DNA of 50,110 bases from contig NZ_LBMW01000054.1 in NCBI RefSeq assembly GCF_026168105.1, positions 1 through 50,110 on the forward strand, read 5' to 3'. Positions 34,456 to 42,559 of the stretch are shown here, piece by piece. Under the pieces are notes generated by a model. The model searched no databases and had not been told where the DNA came from. It saw nothing but the letters and a program-made list of their open reading frames with translations. The position numbers and the translations under genes are program-made. How positions within the stretch are numbered: the first letter of the stretch is position 1; every line of letters starts with the position of its first letter. The stretch comes from Streptomyces hygroscopicus (GTDB lineage: Bacteria; Actinomycetota; Actinomycetes; Streptomycetales; Streptomycetaceae).

Positions 34456-35010
34456 TCAGGGGAGCGGAACCCGCCTCCGTACTCGCACATCACCAACTCG
34501 CCGGAGTGCACCGACCTTTTCCGGCCTGTCACCGGCCGCGGTCCTGTGACTCCGGGACTCGTCGGCGTTGGCGGCGTTCTGGTCGGCTCGGTCGGCTGCG
34601 CTGCGGGCGGTCTTCGCGGAGTCCGCTGCCTGGTCGGCGCTTGTCTGTGCCTGGGCGGCCGACTTTTTCGCGTCCGCGGCGTACTTGCCTGCCTGGTCGG
34701 TGCTCTTCTGTGCCTCGGCAGCCGCCTTGTTCGCTTCGTCCTTCGCGTTCTTGGCGGTCGCGGCGGCCTTGGCGGCCAGCCAGCTGTCCTTGCGCGCCGA
34801 GGCGGCGATGCCGTCGGCTTCGTCGAGCAGCCGCTGCATCTGCGCGGTGTGGGCCTGGGCGAGCTTGTCCTTGCGGTCGGCCATGTACTGGCCGACCTCG
34901 AGGAACTCGTGCAGCTGGTCCGCGGGTCCGGTCAGGGCGATCTTCGCGGCCGCCTGCACCTCCGGACCGCCGTCATTGACCAGCTTGGACGCCAGCACCC
35001 GCTCATAGCG
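34456..35010 (-). pseudogene. remnant of ALF-repeat / polymorphic-toxin protein
   Basis: The reading frame reads ERVLASKLVNDGGPEVQAAA, then KIALTGPADQLHEFLEVGQYMADRKDKL and a long Ala/Lys/Asp heptad-like coiled coil (KAAATAKNAKDEANKAAAEAQK, DQAADSAKTARSAADRADQ). This is the pattern of ALF-repeat regions in large secreted Streptomyces toxins. Both ends are broken: the 5' end joins a transposase fragment near 35010, and after about 34548 the sequence turns into Arg-rich noise to the stop. No signal peptide or toxin domain remains, so it is debris. Confidence 0.75.
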
Positions 35011-35216
35011 TCACCGGTGTGCTCGGCGATGGTCCAGCAGTTCTTGCGCGGCAGGTCCGACAGCATCCCGAGAACCAACTGCCGCACCCGGCGTCCGGGT
35101 TCGACCCGGGAGAACCGGCCGGCTATCCGGCCCATGAGTCCCTCGAATGTGTCCTGCCAACGGGTAAGCGCTACGCTGGCGCCCGAGGCTGCTGCATGAT
35201 CATTGGTTGTCCACAC
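35011..35216 (-). pseudogene. N-terminal fragment of an IS701-like transposase
   Basis: From GTG 35216, the sequence ALTRWQDTFEGLMGRIAGRFSRVEPGRR then VRQLVLGMLSDLPRKNCWTIAEHTGDA is the conserved N-terminus of IS701-family transposases. Homology stops at about 35011, where the toxin remnant begins. Catalytic DDE residues are absent, so it is inactive. No terminal inverted repeat is apparent. Confidence 0.8.
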
Positions 35217-35379
35217 AACACCGAATGATCAACGGCGGCCTCACCTGCTCGGACGCCACCGGAACCAGTAGTCGACCCCCGCGACCCGGTAGCGAGCGCC
35301 CGCGGGGACGGTTCGATCCGCCGATACGAGGCGATGTGCACGCCGATGGGCAAGGACTTGTCGTAAGGGGAGAGCTGGC

Positions 35380-35853
35380 ATGGCGGGGGAACTGTGGGCA
35401 TCGACTTTCTCGCTCGCAGGTGTTGCGCTCGGCGGTGCGCTGACGGCGTTCACACAGCGCGCTGCCCAGCGGTCGGCTGATCGGGCCGAGGAACGGCGAC
35501 AGTCGGCGGCGACCGCCGAGATGCGCCGGGCCGAGCAGGTGCAGGCGATCAAGGAGTTCCTTGTGTGCGCCCAGGACGCCGAGCGGGCCGCCTACAGTCG
35601 CCCGGAACCCTGGGGTGACGACGAGGACGGCTGGATGACCCGCACACAAACAGTGATGACCAAGCTTTGGACTGCGGATCGCGGTGTCGTCCTGCTCTGC
35701 GACCCAGCCCTGGAGGCTCCCGCTCGTGCTTACGGGCGAGCGCTCAACCAGGCGGTCTGGCGGGAGATCGGTGGCATGGAGGTCAACGAGCACCTCGAAG
35801 AGCAGAAGAATGCCTTCATGATCGCAGCTCGCGCGAGCCTGGCCCTTACATGA
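35380..35853 (+). CDS. accessory hypothetical protein with N-terminal membrane helix and coiled coil
   Basis: 157 residues. A hydrophobic segment (about 6-24, WASTFSLAGVALGGALTAF) is followed by a charged coiled coil (QRSADRAEERRQSAATAEMRRAEQ) and a soluble helical part with Trp/Asp patches (PEPWGDDEDGWMTRTQ). It resembles an unnamed family common in variable parts of Streptomyces genomes. No motif suggests an activity. About 160 bases upstream are free of genes. Confidence 0.65.
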   Translation: MAGELWASTFSLAGVALGGALTAFTQRAAQRSADRAEERRQSAATAEMRRAEQVQAIKEFLVCAQDAERAAYSRPEPWGDDEDGWMTRTQTVMTKLWTADRGVVLLCDPALEAPARAYGRALNQAVWREIGGMEVNEHLEEQKNAFMIAARASLALT

Positions 35854-35989
35854 CCTCTTGTGGGGCCGGGCCTCACTGAAGCTCCTGTGAGACGAGACCG
35901 CCCGCACTCAGCCTTCGGTGAGATCACTCAACCTTCGGTGCGGCAGGACGGCAGCCTCCGCATCCGTGATCACGATCTACGGCTGGGTA

Positions 35990-36202
35990 CTAAGTCAGGT
36001 CGCCCCGACTCAACGCATCTACAAAGCGACGCCAAGCACGGAGTGGAACCGAGACGACGGGACCTCTCACGTTCTTGGAGTCGCGTATGAGCGTGCCTTC
36101 GCTCGTGGCCGCACATTCGACGCATTCACCACCCGCACCATTGCTGTACGACGACGTGAACCACATCGGATGGTCGATGCCCTGGATCTCTGCGACGTTC
36201 AA
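35990..36202 (-). CDS. DUF397 protein (Scr2-like)
   Basis: 70 residues. WFTSSYSNGAGGECVECA, then RDSKN and the terminal WRRFVDAL are the DUF397 signature. The likely start is TTG 36202, with AAGGA 8 nt upstream and a 4-base overlap with the stop of the upstream HTH gene (translational coupling); ATG 36166 is a shorter alternative. DUF397 proteins are encoded with DUF5753 HTH regulators, for example Scr1/Scr2 of S. coelicolor, which have been described as toxin/antitoxin-like. Confidence 0.85.
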   Translation of the reverse strand: MNVAEIQGIDHPMWFTSSYSNGAGGECVECAATSEGTLIRDSKNVRGPVVSVPLRAWRRFVDALSRGDLT

Positions 36203-37065
36203 TTCGCGTATTCCTTCAGGATGGACTTGATCAGCTGACCGGAGCGTTGAGGGCTCAGGGCTGCGGCTCGCAGGCCGTCGAACGCCCTTGTGTATTCACG
36301 AACATGGTGCTCGCCCTCCAAGTAGATGGCATCCGTGATGCCGTCCCGGTACACGATGTCCGGATCTCCCTGATCGGGGAAGCCGAGCATGGTGAAAGAG
36401 CCCGTGGCCGGATAGGTGCCGGAGTCGAAGGGCAGGACCTGCAAGGTCACGCTGGGCAACTCCGCCGACTCCATTACACGTTCGACTTGCTCCCGCATCA
36501 GTGCTCGATCTCCGATGACGTTGCGCAGGGCGCCCTCGTTCACGACGAACCAGGCATCCGGAGGTGACAACTGGGTCAGCATCGTCTGGCGTTCCATGCG
36601 TACACGTACAGCGCGATCGATGTCCTCGGGAGACATATGTGCGCCTGCCTTATGGAGTTCAGTCGCGTACGCGGGCGTCTGCATGAGGCCGGGAACCAAC
36701 TCGCACTGGTACTGGCGCAGTGCCGAGGCGTCCTGCTCAAGACCGATGTAGATGTTGAACCACTCGGGCACACCGGCACCATGGACTTGCCACCAACCTC
36801 GGGTCTTTGCCTGCCGAGCCAGTGACTTCAGGAACTCACGCAGTTCGCCGCTGGTGCCGTAGAACCGGCACAGGGCATCGATGTCGGAGGGTTGAACCCT
36901 GCCACTGCCCGTTTCCATCCGGTTGACCTTGGAACCGCTCCAGTCGAGGGCCTCGCCGACCTGAGCACAGGTGAGTGCGCTCTTTTCCCGAAGCTTCTTG
37001 AGCTCGATCGACAGCCGGCGGCGGCGTGCCGTCGGTGAACCGGCCATCTCAACCCTCTCAACCAT
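36199..37065 (-). CDS. XRE-family HTH regulator with DUF5753 (Scr1-like)
   Basis: 288 residues. The N-terminal helix-turn-helix (about 19-75: RLSIELKKLREKSALTCAQVGEALDWSGSKVNRMETG) is followed by the DUF5753 domain (WFNIYIGLEQDASALRQYQCELVPGLMQTPAYA, and QVLPFDSGTYPATGSFTMLGFPD). It forms an operon with the DUF397 gene. Such pairs often sit beside an anti-sigma-like ATPase gene; here only a truncated ATPase start survives on the divergent side. Confidence 0.9.
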   Translation of the reverse strand: MVERVEMAGSPTARRRRLSIELKKLREKSALTCAQVGEALDWSGSKVNRMETGSGRVQPSDIDALCRFYGTSGELREFLKSLARQAKTRGWWQVHGAGVPEWFNIYIGLEQDASALRQYQCELVPGLMQTPAYATELHKAGAHMSPEDIDRAVRVRMERQTMLTQLSPPDAWFVVNEGALRNVIGDRALMREQVERVMESAELPSVTLQVLPFDSGTYPATGSFTMLGFPDQGDPDIVYRDGITDAIYLEGEHHVREYTRAFDGLRAAALSPQRSGQLIKSILKEYAN

Positions 37066-37272
37066 CCGTCAGGTACAGGGCGTTCAGTCTTGCGCCAAGG
37101 GGTGCGCTTGCCAATCACTCGGAAGTGGGAATCCCTTCCTGCACATTGCACGACGGGATGCGCTGACGTCATTCTGTGCAGCGGTGGCACTGAGGGTGAG
37201 CACTTGTAACGCTCTGGTCATCCCGTGTCGAATCGTGCAACGAGAGGGGCCCCAGTGACGCAGGAAGCGTGC

Positions 37273-37625
37273 ATGTCCCGAAGGCCGTGGGACCTGGCTT
37301 TTACGGCTGAGCCTGAGGAGGTGGCCGCACGTACGGCGGATACCAGACCGAGTGATCAAGTTCGACGCACCATTCGACACCGGATGTTAAAGATCAAGTT
37401 AGGGTCACGCGGGCCGAAGAACTGCTCGACCTGTACCGCAGGGAGCATCTGACCTCGTCCGGCTCCAGGAGTCTGAGAGCCGTCACCTCTGAGGAGGCGG
37501 CGATCCTTGTCATCGCCGACCTCCTCCACTGGTTGCGAGCCCATGGGCTGGACGCCGATGAAGTACTTGACCGGGCCCAGATGCGCTTCGATGCCGAAGT
37601 CGGCGGCTCGGGAAGCTGTGGGTGA
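37273..37625 (+). pseudogene. broken small gene: two frames separated by a 38-bp segment between direct repeats
   Basis: The first frame starts at ATG 37273 (AGGAAG 6 nt upstream) with MSRRPWDLAFTAEPEEVAA, resembling the start of HATPase-type anti-sigma-like proteins often divergent from DUF5753 regulators. It soon loses coding character. A second frame, lacking any start codon, reads VRVTRAEELLDLYRREHL, then SEEAAILVIADLLHWLRAHGLDADEVLDRAQ to TGA 37625. GATCAAGTT occurs at 37354 and 37392, exactly where each frame reads DQV. Removing the 38 bases between the repeats joins both parts into one open frame of about 104 codons. Confidence 0.6.
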
Positions 37626-37629
37626 GCCG

Positions 37630-40600
37630 TCATCCAGCGGCGATGGCCGAGTACGCCCACACGTCTGCCGGGATTTCGTGCTTCAGCCGCCAGGTGATGG
37701 CCATCGGCTTGCTCCCCCTGTGCTCGACGTAGTCGGCGGGGCCGAGCAGCATCCATGGCTGGGGGCCGCCGATGTCGGTGCTCTTGTAGCGGCGTACGAA
37801 GAGCAGGACATGACTGCCTTCGTCGGCATGACGCTGGTAGCGGAGGCCGGTGGCGGAGGTCTCCGACGTTTGGTTCTGGCACTCCCAGTGGAAGAGGGTC
37901 TCGCTGAGTGCGTAGTCGTGGTAGCGAGTCTGCGGAGAGAAGTCCTTCTCGTCTTTTTCCAAGGTGATGAGCAACGCGTCAGTCTTAATCGACTCGCACC
38001 ACTTCACGCCCTCGCGGAAGTCGCCAGGCATAAAGCCACCGATGTATGACTGGCCGAGCGCGGGGAGTATCTCCTCACGGCTGTATGAGGCGTGGATGGT
38101 CAGTGGAACGTCGATGGGGCCGCCTATCCCGAGGAGGGGAACGGGCATGTGCTCGGTGTGGGCGAGGTTGTACTCCAGCACCTGCCTGAGCTCACTACGT
38201 ACTGCGTGCTGGTTGCGAAGCGCCGCGAAGCCCGCGTCGTAGTCTGCGAAGTCCTTGCGAGTGATGCCTCCCAAGGGCCAGAGCTGAAAGAAGAGCATGC
38301 GAGCATAGGCCTGCTGCTGCTCGTCGAGTGCGCCGTAAGGCGGGGCGTTGTCCTCCAACATCCGTGTGTACGCGGCAACCCGCAGCGGATCGTCCACGTG
38401 GAGGAAGGCGGAAACCCTCTTGAGGAGCGCGGCCTCTCCCTCCGGTGCCTGACCTTTCAGTAGACCGGAGCGCCGGAGCAGGCCTGTCCATGAGTTCCCG
38501 TTGCCCCGGTAGAGCTCCTTGAGCTCACGCCCGCTCTCGTGGAGATAACTGCTCAACTTGGGTTCGGCATACTCGGCTACCTCACGCGCCAAAGCCGTGA
38601 CATTGACGCCGATCTGGTCCTTGATGTTCGCGATGATCGTTTTCTTTGCCTTCTCCTCCAAGATGATCTGGCAGCCCGAGGGAAGTTGCGGGAAGTCGCG
38701 CTCGATGTTGTCCAGGAGTCGCTTGCGAGTCAAATTAGTGAGGGCCCGGAACTGGTTCTCGAAACGAAACTCCTTGCGGTGCTGGCCGATGAAGTCCAGT
38801 ACGGTCAAGACAGATTTGTTCTCGCTGTGTCGCAGCCCACGGCCGAGTTGCTGAAGGAAGACGGTTGCGCTGGAGGTGGGGCGGAGCAGGAGTAGGGTAT
38901 CTACGTCGGGGATGTCAAGGCCTTCGTTGAAGAGGTCGACAGAGAAGATCACCTGTAGTGCCCCGGATGCGAGGTCGTCGAGTGCTTTCTTGCGTCCCTT
39001 GTCAGGAGTCCCTCCTGACAGCGCCACCGCATCGATACCGGCGGCCCGAAAGTACTCCGCCATGAAGTGCGCGTGCGCGACCGATACGCAAAAGCCCAGT
39101 GCTCGCATGGTGCCAGGCTCGGCAATCTTCTCCTCTACTGCCTTAACGACCAGACGTGCTCGCGCATCATTGCCGGTCAGAACGTTGCTCAGAGCGCTCG
39201 CGTCGTAATCACCTCGCTTCCACTCGACCGCGCTCAGGTCGGTGTTGTCGCTGATGCCGAAGTAATGGAACGGGCTCAGGAGGTCATTCTCCAAGGCCTC
39301 CCACAGGCGCATCTCCGCAGCAATCCGGCCGTCGAAGAACTCGTCCTGAATGTTCTTGCCGTCCATGCGCTCGGGCGTTGCGGTCAGCCCCAGCAACTCC
39401 ATCGGTTGGAAATGATCGAGGACCTTCCGATACGTTGGCGACGTGCCGTGGTGGAACTCATCGATCACGATCACGTCGAAGTGATCAGGAGTAAGACGAT
39501 CCAAGGCGCGCGCGTTCAGCGACTGCACACTCGCGAAGACGTGTGTCCAGCGTTCAGGGATCTCTCCGCTGTGCAGGTGTTCGCCGAAGTTCGCATCGAC
39601 CAGGACGTCTTGGTAAGTGCGGAGCGACTGCTGCAGGATTTCTTTGCGGTGGGCGACGAACAACAGCCGTAGGTCACGACCGTGCTTCTTGCGTAGTTGC
39701 TTGTAGTCGAGCGCTGCCATGACGGTCTTGCCGGTGCCTGTAGCCGCAACGAGCAGATTTCGATGCCGGTCATGGACCGTACGTTCGACCTCTAGCCGCT
39801 CCAGCATGTCGCGTTGGTGTGGATAGGGGCGTACCTCAAGGCCGGACAGCGTGATTCTGCGGTCCATTCCTGCTTTCGAAGAGGTGCCTGCCGCAACTGC
39901 CAGCGCTTCCTGGAGACGGCTTCCGTCGGTCACAGGGTCGTACGTCTCGAAGGACGGGTCGCTCCAGTACGCCTCGAAGGTGGCGTCGAACTTTCGTAGG
40001 ACGTTGGGCGTAGCGACGGACGACAGCCGAACGTTCCACTCCAGCCCGTCCAGTAGCGCAGCCTTGGAGAGGTTGGAGCTGCCGACGTACGCCGTGTCGT
40101 AACCACTGTTACGGCGGAACAGCCAGGCCTTGGCGTGCAGCCGCGTGGACCGCGTCTCGTAGTTGACCTTCACTTGGGCGTTGAACTCGTGTACCAGCCT
40201 GTCCAGGGCCCGCCGCTCGGTCGCGCCGACATACGTGGTTGTGATGACGCGTATGTGCACGCCACGCTCGTGGGCCGCTCTCAATGACTGCTCTATGATT
40301 CGCAGCCCGTGCCACTTTACGAACGCGCACAGCAGGTCAATGCGGTCTGCCGTGGCAAGCTCCGCCCTCAACTCCGTCCCCAGGTTGGGGTCGTCCGGGG
40401 CGTTGGTGATCAACGCGGCCTCGGATAGCGGCGTAAGGGGCCGAATCGCGTAGACGCCGGCCGCTTCCTGCTCGGCGAGTGCGAGCAACTGCCGAGGACC
40501 GTCGGCGACGGCGCTGACCATCTGGTCGAGATCTGCGTCGGGAGCGCTGGCGGCCAGCGATCGTATGAGCTGGTTGGCGACTGCCACCTGCTGGTCGTGG

Positions 40601-40800
40601 GGTAGTTGACTCAGCCGGAGCCTCACAGCCTCGCCGATGTGAAGAGCCAGCACGTGCGGGGTGGACTCTTCGCTTACCTCCGCGTCGATGGCCTTCCAAC
40701 CAGCCGCGTTCAACAGCCTCATCTGTGTCTGCAGGCGGTGAGTGATGAGCTTCTCGTACACGCCTGCGACAGGCTGTGACAGATCCCCTGGCTGCGTCAC
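37630..40800 (-). CDS. PLD-nuclease / SF2 helicase / DUF3427 protein, candidate phage defence
   Basis: 1056 residues from GTG 40800 (AGGGGGG just upstream); GTG 40857 is a longer option. Order: a helical N-terminus, a phospholipase-D-type nuclease half-site (H222-x-K224 in RLHAKAWLF, GSSN at 240-243), SF2 helicase with Walker A AATGTGKT (352-359), DEFH box (447-450), TATPERMDG and motif VI QQLGRGLRHSENK, then the DUF3427 C-terminal third. Related to type III/I restriction helicase subunits but with no methylase partner. Base composition and codon use are visibly less GC-rich than neighbours, and it sits amid gene debris. Probably a DNA-targeting single-gene defence protein; the biochemical role is inferred. 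Confidence 0.88.
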   Translation of the reverse strand: MTQPGDLSQPVAGVYEKLITHRLQTQMRLLNAAGWKAIDAEVSEESTPHVLALHIGEAVRLRLSQLPHDQQVAVANQLIRSLAASAPDADLDQMVSAVADGPRQLLALAEQEAAGVYAIRPLTPLSEAALITNAPDDPNLGTELRAELATADRIDLLCAFVKWHGLRIIEQSLRAAHERGVHIRVITTTYVGATERRALDRLVHEFNAQVKVNYETRSTRLHAKAWLFRRNSGYDTAYVGSSNLSKAALLDGLEWNVRLSSVATPNVLRKFDATFEAYWSDPSFETYDPVTDGSRLQEALAVAAGTSSKAGMDRRITLSGLEVRPYPHQRDMLERLEVERTVHDRHRNLLVAATGTGKTVMAALDYKQLRKKHGRDLRLLFVAHRKEILQQSLRTYQDVLVDANFGEHLHSGEIPERWTHVFASVQSLNARALDRLTPDHFDVIVIDEFHHGTSPTYRKVLDHFQPMELLGLTATPERMDGKNIQDEFFDGRIAAEMRLWEALENDLLSPFHYFGISDNTDLSAVEWKRGDYDASALSNVLTGNDARARLVVKAVEEKIAEPGTMRALGFCVSVAHAHFMAEYFRAAGIDAVALSGGTPDKGRKKALDDLASGALQVIFSVDLFNEGLDIPDVDTLLLLRPTSSATVFLQQLGRGLRHSENKSVLTVLDFIGQHRKEFRFENQFRALTNLTRKRLLDNIERDFPQLPSGCQIILEEKAKKTIIANIKDQIGVNVTALAREVAEYAEPKLSSYLHESGRELKELYRGNGNSWTGLLRRSGLLKGQAPEGEAALLKRVSAFLHVDDPLRVAAYTRMLEDNAPPYGALDEQQQAYARMLFFQLWPLGGITRKDFADYDAGFAALRNQHAVRSELRQVLEYNLAHTEHMPVPLLGIGGPIDVPLTIHASYSREEILPALGQSYIGGFMPGDFREGVKWCESIKTDALLITLEKDEKDFSPQTRYHDYALSETLFHWECQNQTSETSATGLRYQRHADEGSHVLLFVRRYKSTDIGGPQPWMLLGPADYVEHRGSKPMAITWRLKHEIPADVWAYSAIAAG

Positions 40801-40865
40801 GCGCGCCCCCCTGATCGCTTGTGCGGCAACAACAGTTGTAACAGGGAGCACTGACACGCCGTGGG

Positions 40866-41013
40866 AGCTTGACTGGACCAGGGTCCACCTTGGGCGGGAA
40901 TATCCGGTCGAAGCTCAAGAGGCACGGGAAGCACAAGATCCACTTGGACTACATTCGCTGGCACCGCGAGTGGTGGCTGGGTAGGACTGACCCCAGCGAG
41001 AAGTAGGGCTGGG
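40866..41013 (+). pseudogene. possible 3' gene remnant at island edge
   Basis: On the plus strand an open frame with no good start reads GGNIRSKLKRHGKHKIHL, then DYIRWHREWWLGRTDPSEK and TAG. Its composition (Lys, His, Trp, Ile; A/T-containing codons) is unlike random GC-rich noise. The stop falls in the loop of a hairpin at 40989-41016. It may be the tail of a gene displaced by insertion of the helicase segment. Family not recognised. Confidence 0.3.
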
Positions 41014-41016
41014 GTC
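40989..41016. terminator. terminator at right edge of accessory region
   Basis: A perfect 9-bp stem GACCCCAGC / GCTGGGGTC with a 10-nt loop. It lies 37 bases downstream of the SEC-C gene stop (minus strand) and could also end plus-strand transcription. Confidence 0.75.
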
Positions 41017-41052
41017 GCTGCCCGGGCGCGGTGTGGGATAAGGGCTGATCGA

Positions 41053-42066
41053 CTACTCGGCCCCGTGACACCCCGCGTACGCCCGCCCCGACCCGCACCA
41101 GCACCCCGCCCCAGTCTCCGGTGGCCAGGTCACAGCGCGGCCCCGAGCCGCAAGAGTCGTCGCGTACTGGGGCAGGAGCGTCATGTCCGTCGGGGACGTG
41201 CCCTCCGATGCCGCGAACGCCTCGTACGACGGGACCGTGCCCGTCACGATGCCCAGGTTCGGCGTGCCGGAGGCCGCGAGCTCCCGCAGGGAGTCCTCTA
41301 TGGTCGCCAGGTGCTCGTCGTGGGACGGGTACTCGCCGGCCAGCGACGGGTACGCCGACACCAGTTCCTGCAGCTCGGCCGAGGGCCAGTGGAGGATCGC
41401 CACCGGGAACGGGCGCGACAGCGCCTCCCGGTACGCGCCCAGCTCTGCCCGCAGGCGGCTGATCTCCGCCTCCAGTTCCGCCGGGTTGTCCGAGCCGAGG
41501 GACCAGATCCGCTTCGGGTCGTGGAGCTCGTCCAGGGAGACCGGGGAGGAGTGCAGGGCGTCCGCGAGGGCGTCCCACTCGTCGTGTGCCGCGCCCAGCA
41601 TGCGGCGGACCCGGTGGCGGCCGTACAGGAGCGGGTGCATGGACTGCGAGGGTTCCGGGGCGTCGCCGAGCAGGAGCCGCAGCCCCTCCGTGAACGTCGC
41701 CTCCGCCGCCTCCAGCTCGTCGTGCGACTCCAGGGACTCCGCGACGATCACCCAGGGCGCCGCCTGCCGGGGGGAGGCCGCGCGGACTCCGTCGATGATC
41801 GCCCGCGCCTCCGCCTCGTGGTCGTACTCCCACAGGTTGGACGCCTTCAGGGCTCGTACGAGGTGGGGGTTGTCCAGCGGCTCGGGGGAGGACAGCAGGC
41901 GGTCGTACAGCGCGGTCGCGCCCGGGCGGTCGCCGGCCAGTTCCCGGTGGGCCGCGGCCTGCAACAGCAGGTGCTCCGCGTCCTCGGGGTACAGACCGGC
42001 AGTCCGCTCCAGGCGTGCTGCTTCGGCGTTGTGATCGACGTTCTCGGCAGGCGTGTCGGGGCGCAT
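41053..42066 (-). CDS. TPR-like protein with C-terminal SEC-C zinc motif
   Basis: 337 residues. The N-terminal half has TPR-like helical repeats (AARLERTAGLYPEDAEHLLLQAAAHRELAGDRPGA, and similar), the middle is Glu/Ala-rich, and the C-terminus ends CWCGSGRAYAGCHG, a SEC-C zinc-binding motif as in SecA tails and many nucleic-acid or ribosome-associated proteins. ATG 42066 is the natural start (MRPDTPAENVD). Function unknown; back in normal GC content. Confidence 0.85.
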   Translation of the reverse strand: MRPDTPAENVDHNAEAARLERTAGLYPEDAEHLLLQAAAHRELAGDRPGATALYDRLLSSPEPLDNPHLVRALKASNLWEYDHEAEARAIIDGVRAASPRQAAPWVIVAESLESHDELEAAEATFTEGLRLLLGDAPEPSQSMHPLLYGRHRVRRMLGAAHDEWDALADALHSSPVSLDELHDPKRIWSLGSDNPAELEAEISRLRAELGAYREALSRPFPVAILHWPSAELQELVSAYPSLAGEYPSHDEHLATIEDSLRELAASGTPNLGIVTGTVPSYEAFAASEGTSPTDMTLLPQYATTLAARGRAVTWPPETGAGCWCGSGRAYAGCHGAE

Positions 42067-42559
42067 GGGGGACACCGTACTGCCGCGCAGCGACAAAGGA
42101 GAGAGATTCGCAGGCCAGAGCGGCGAAGGGTTCCCTTCCCGGGTCCTGCCCGGCCGGGGCGCGGTGCCCGGTCCCGGGCGCCGCATGGCGGCTCGCGCCG
42201 CGCCCAGACCGGGTCGCGACGCTCAGGTGGGCAGTGCTTCCGGCGTTGGACTCCGACGTCGGTGCCGGCCGAGCCGACCGGGTGATCAGCGGCGCCGACG
42301 TTTCCCAGGCGCCTGGCGAGAACTGCTCGACCGTGGCGAGGCCGTGGCGAGGCGGTGGCGAAGCACAAGTATGGCTGGATCGCCGCAGTCAGTGGCTGCT
42401 TGTTGCTCAAAGTAATGCCGCGGGGCGACGGCAGGTGACATCATCTGCGGTACTCGCGGCAGCCCTCTCGCTGCAGGCCTGCAGCGAGAGGGCTGGGCGC
42501 ACACATGCCGAGGGGGAGCCCGCCTCACCTCTGCTCGCTTGCGACGGTCCTACCTGTCC
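42067..42559. other. divergent intergenic region with perfect palindrome
   Basis: 493 bp between the SEC-C gene and the membrane-protein gene, no credible gene. It holds the 36-bp palindrome at 42460-42495. Base composition drops in GC toward the right end, marking the start of a second accessory patch. Confidence 0.5.
42460..42495. repeat. 36-bp perfect palindrome
   Basis: The left arm CAGCCCTCTCGCTGCAGG is followed immediately by its exact reverse complement, with no spacer. It could form a terminator-like hairpin or bind a regulator. It lies 65 bases upstream of the membrane-protein start. Confidence 0.85.

Noticed and set aside
34444..35199. 251-residue plus-strand frame over the toxin/transposase remnants
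   Set aside because: Hydrophobic Gly/Val/Leu-rich composition arises from the antisense of an Ala/Lys coiled coil; the minus-strand frame shows the homology.
37630..40800. Type I or III restriction-modification system
   Set aside because: No methyltransferase or specificity gene in the neighbourhood; the nuclease site is PLD-like and the C-terminus is DUF3427.
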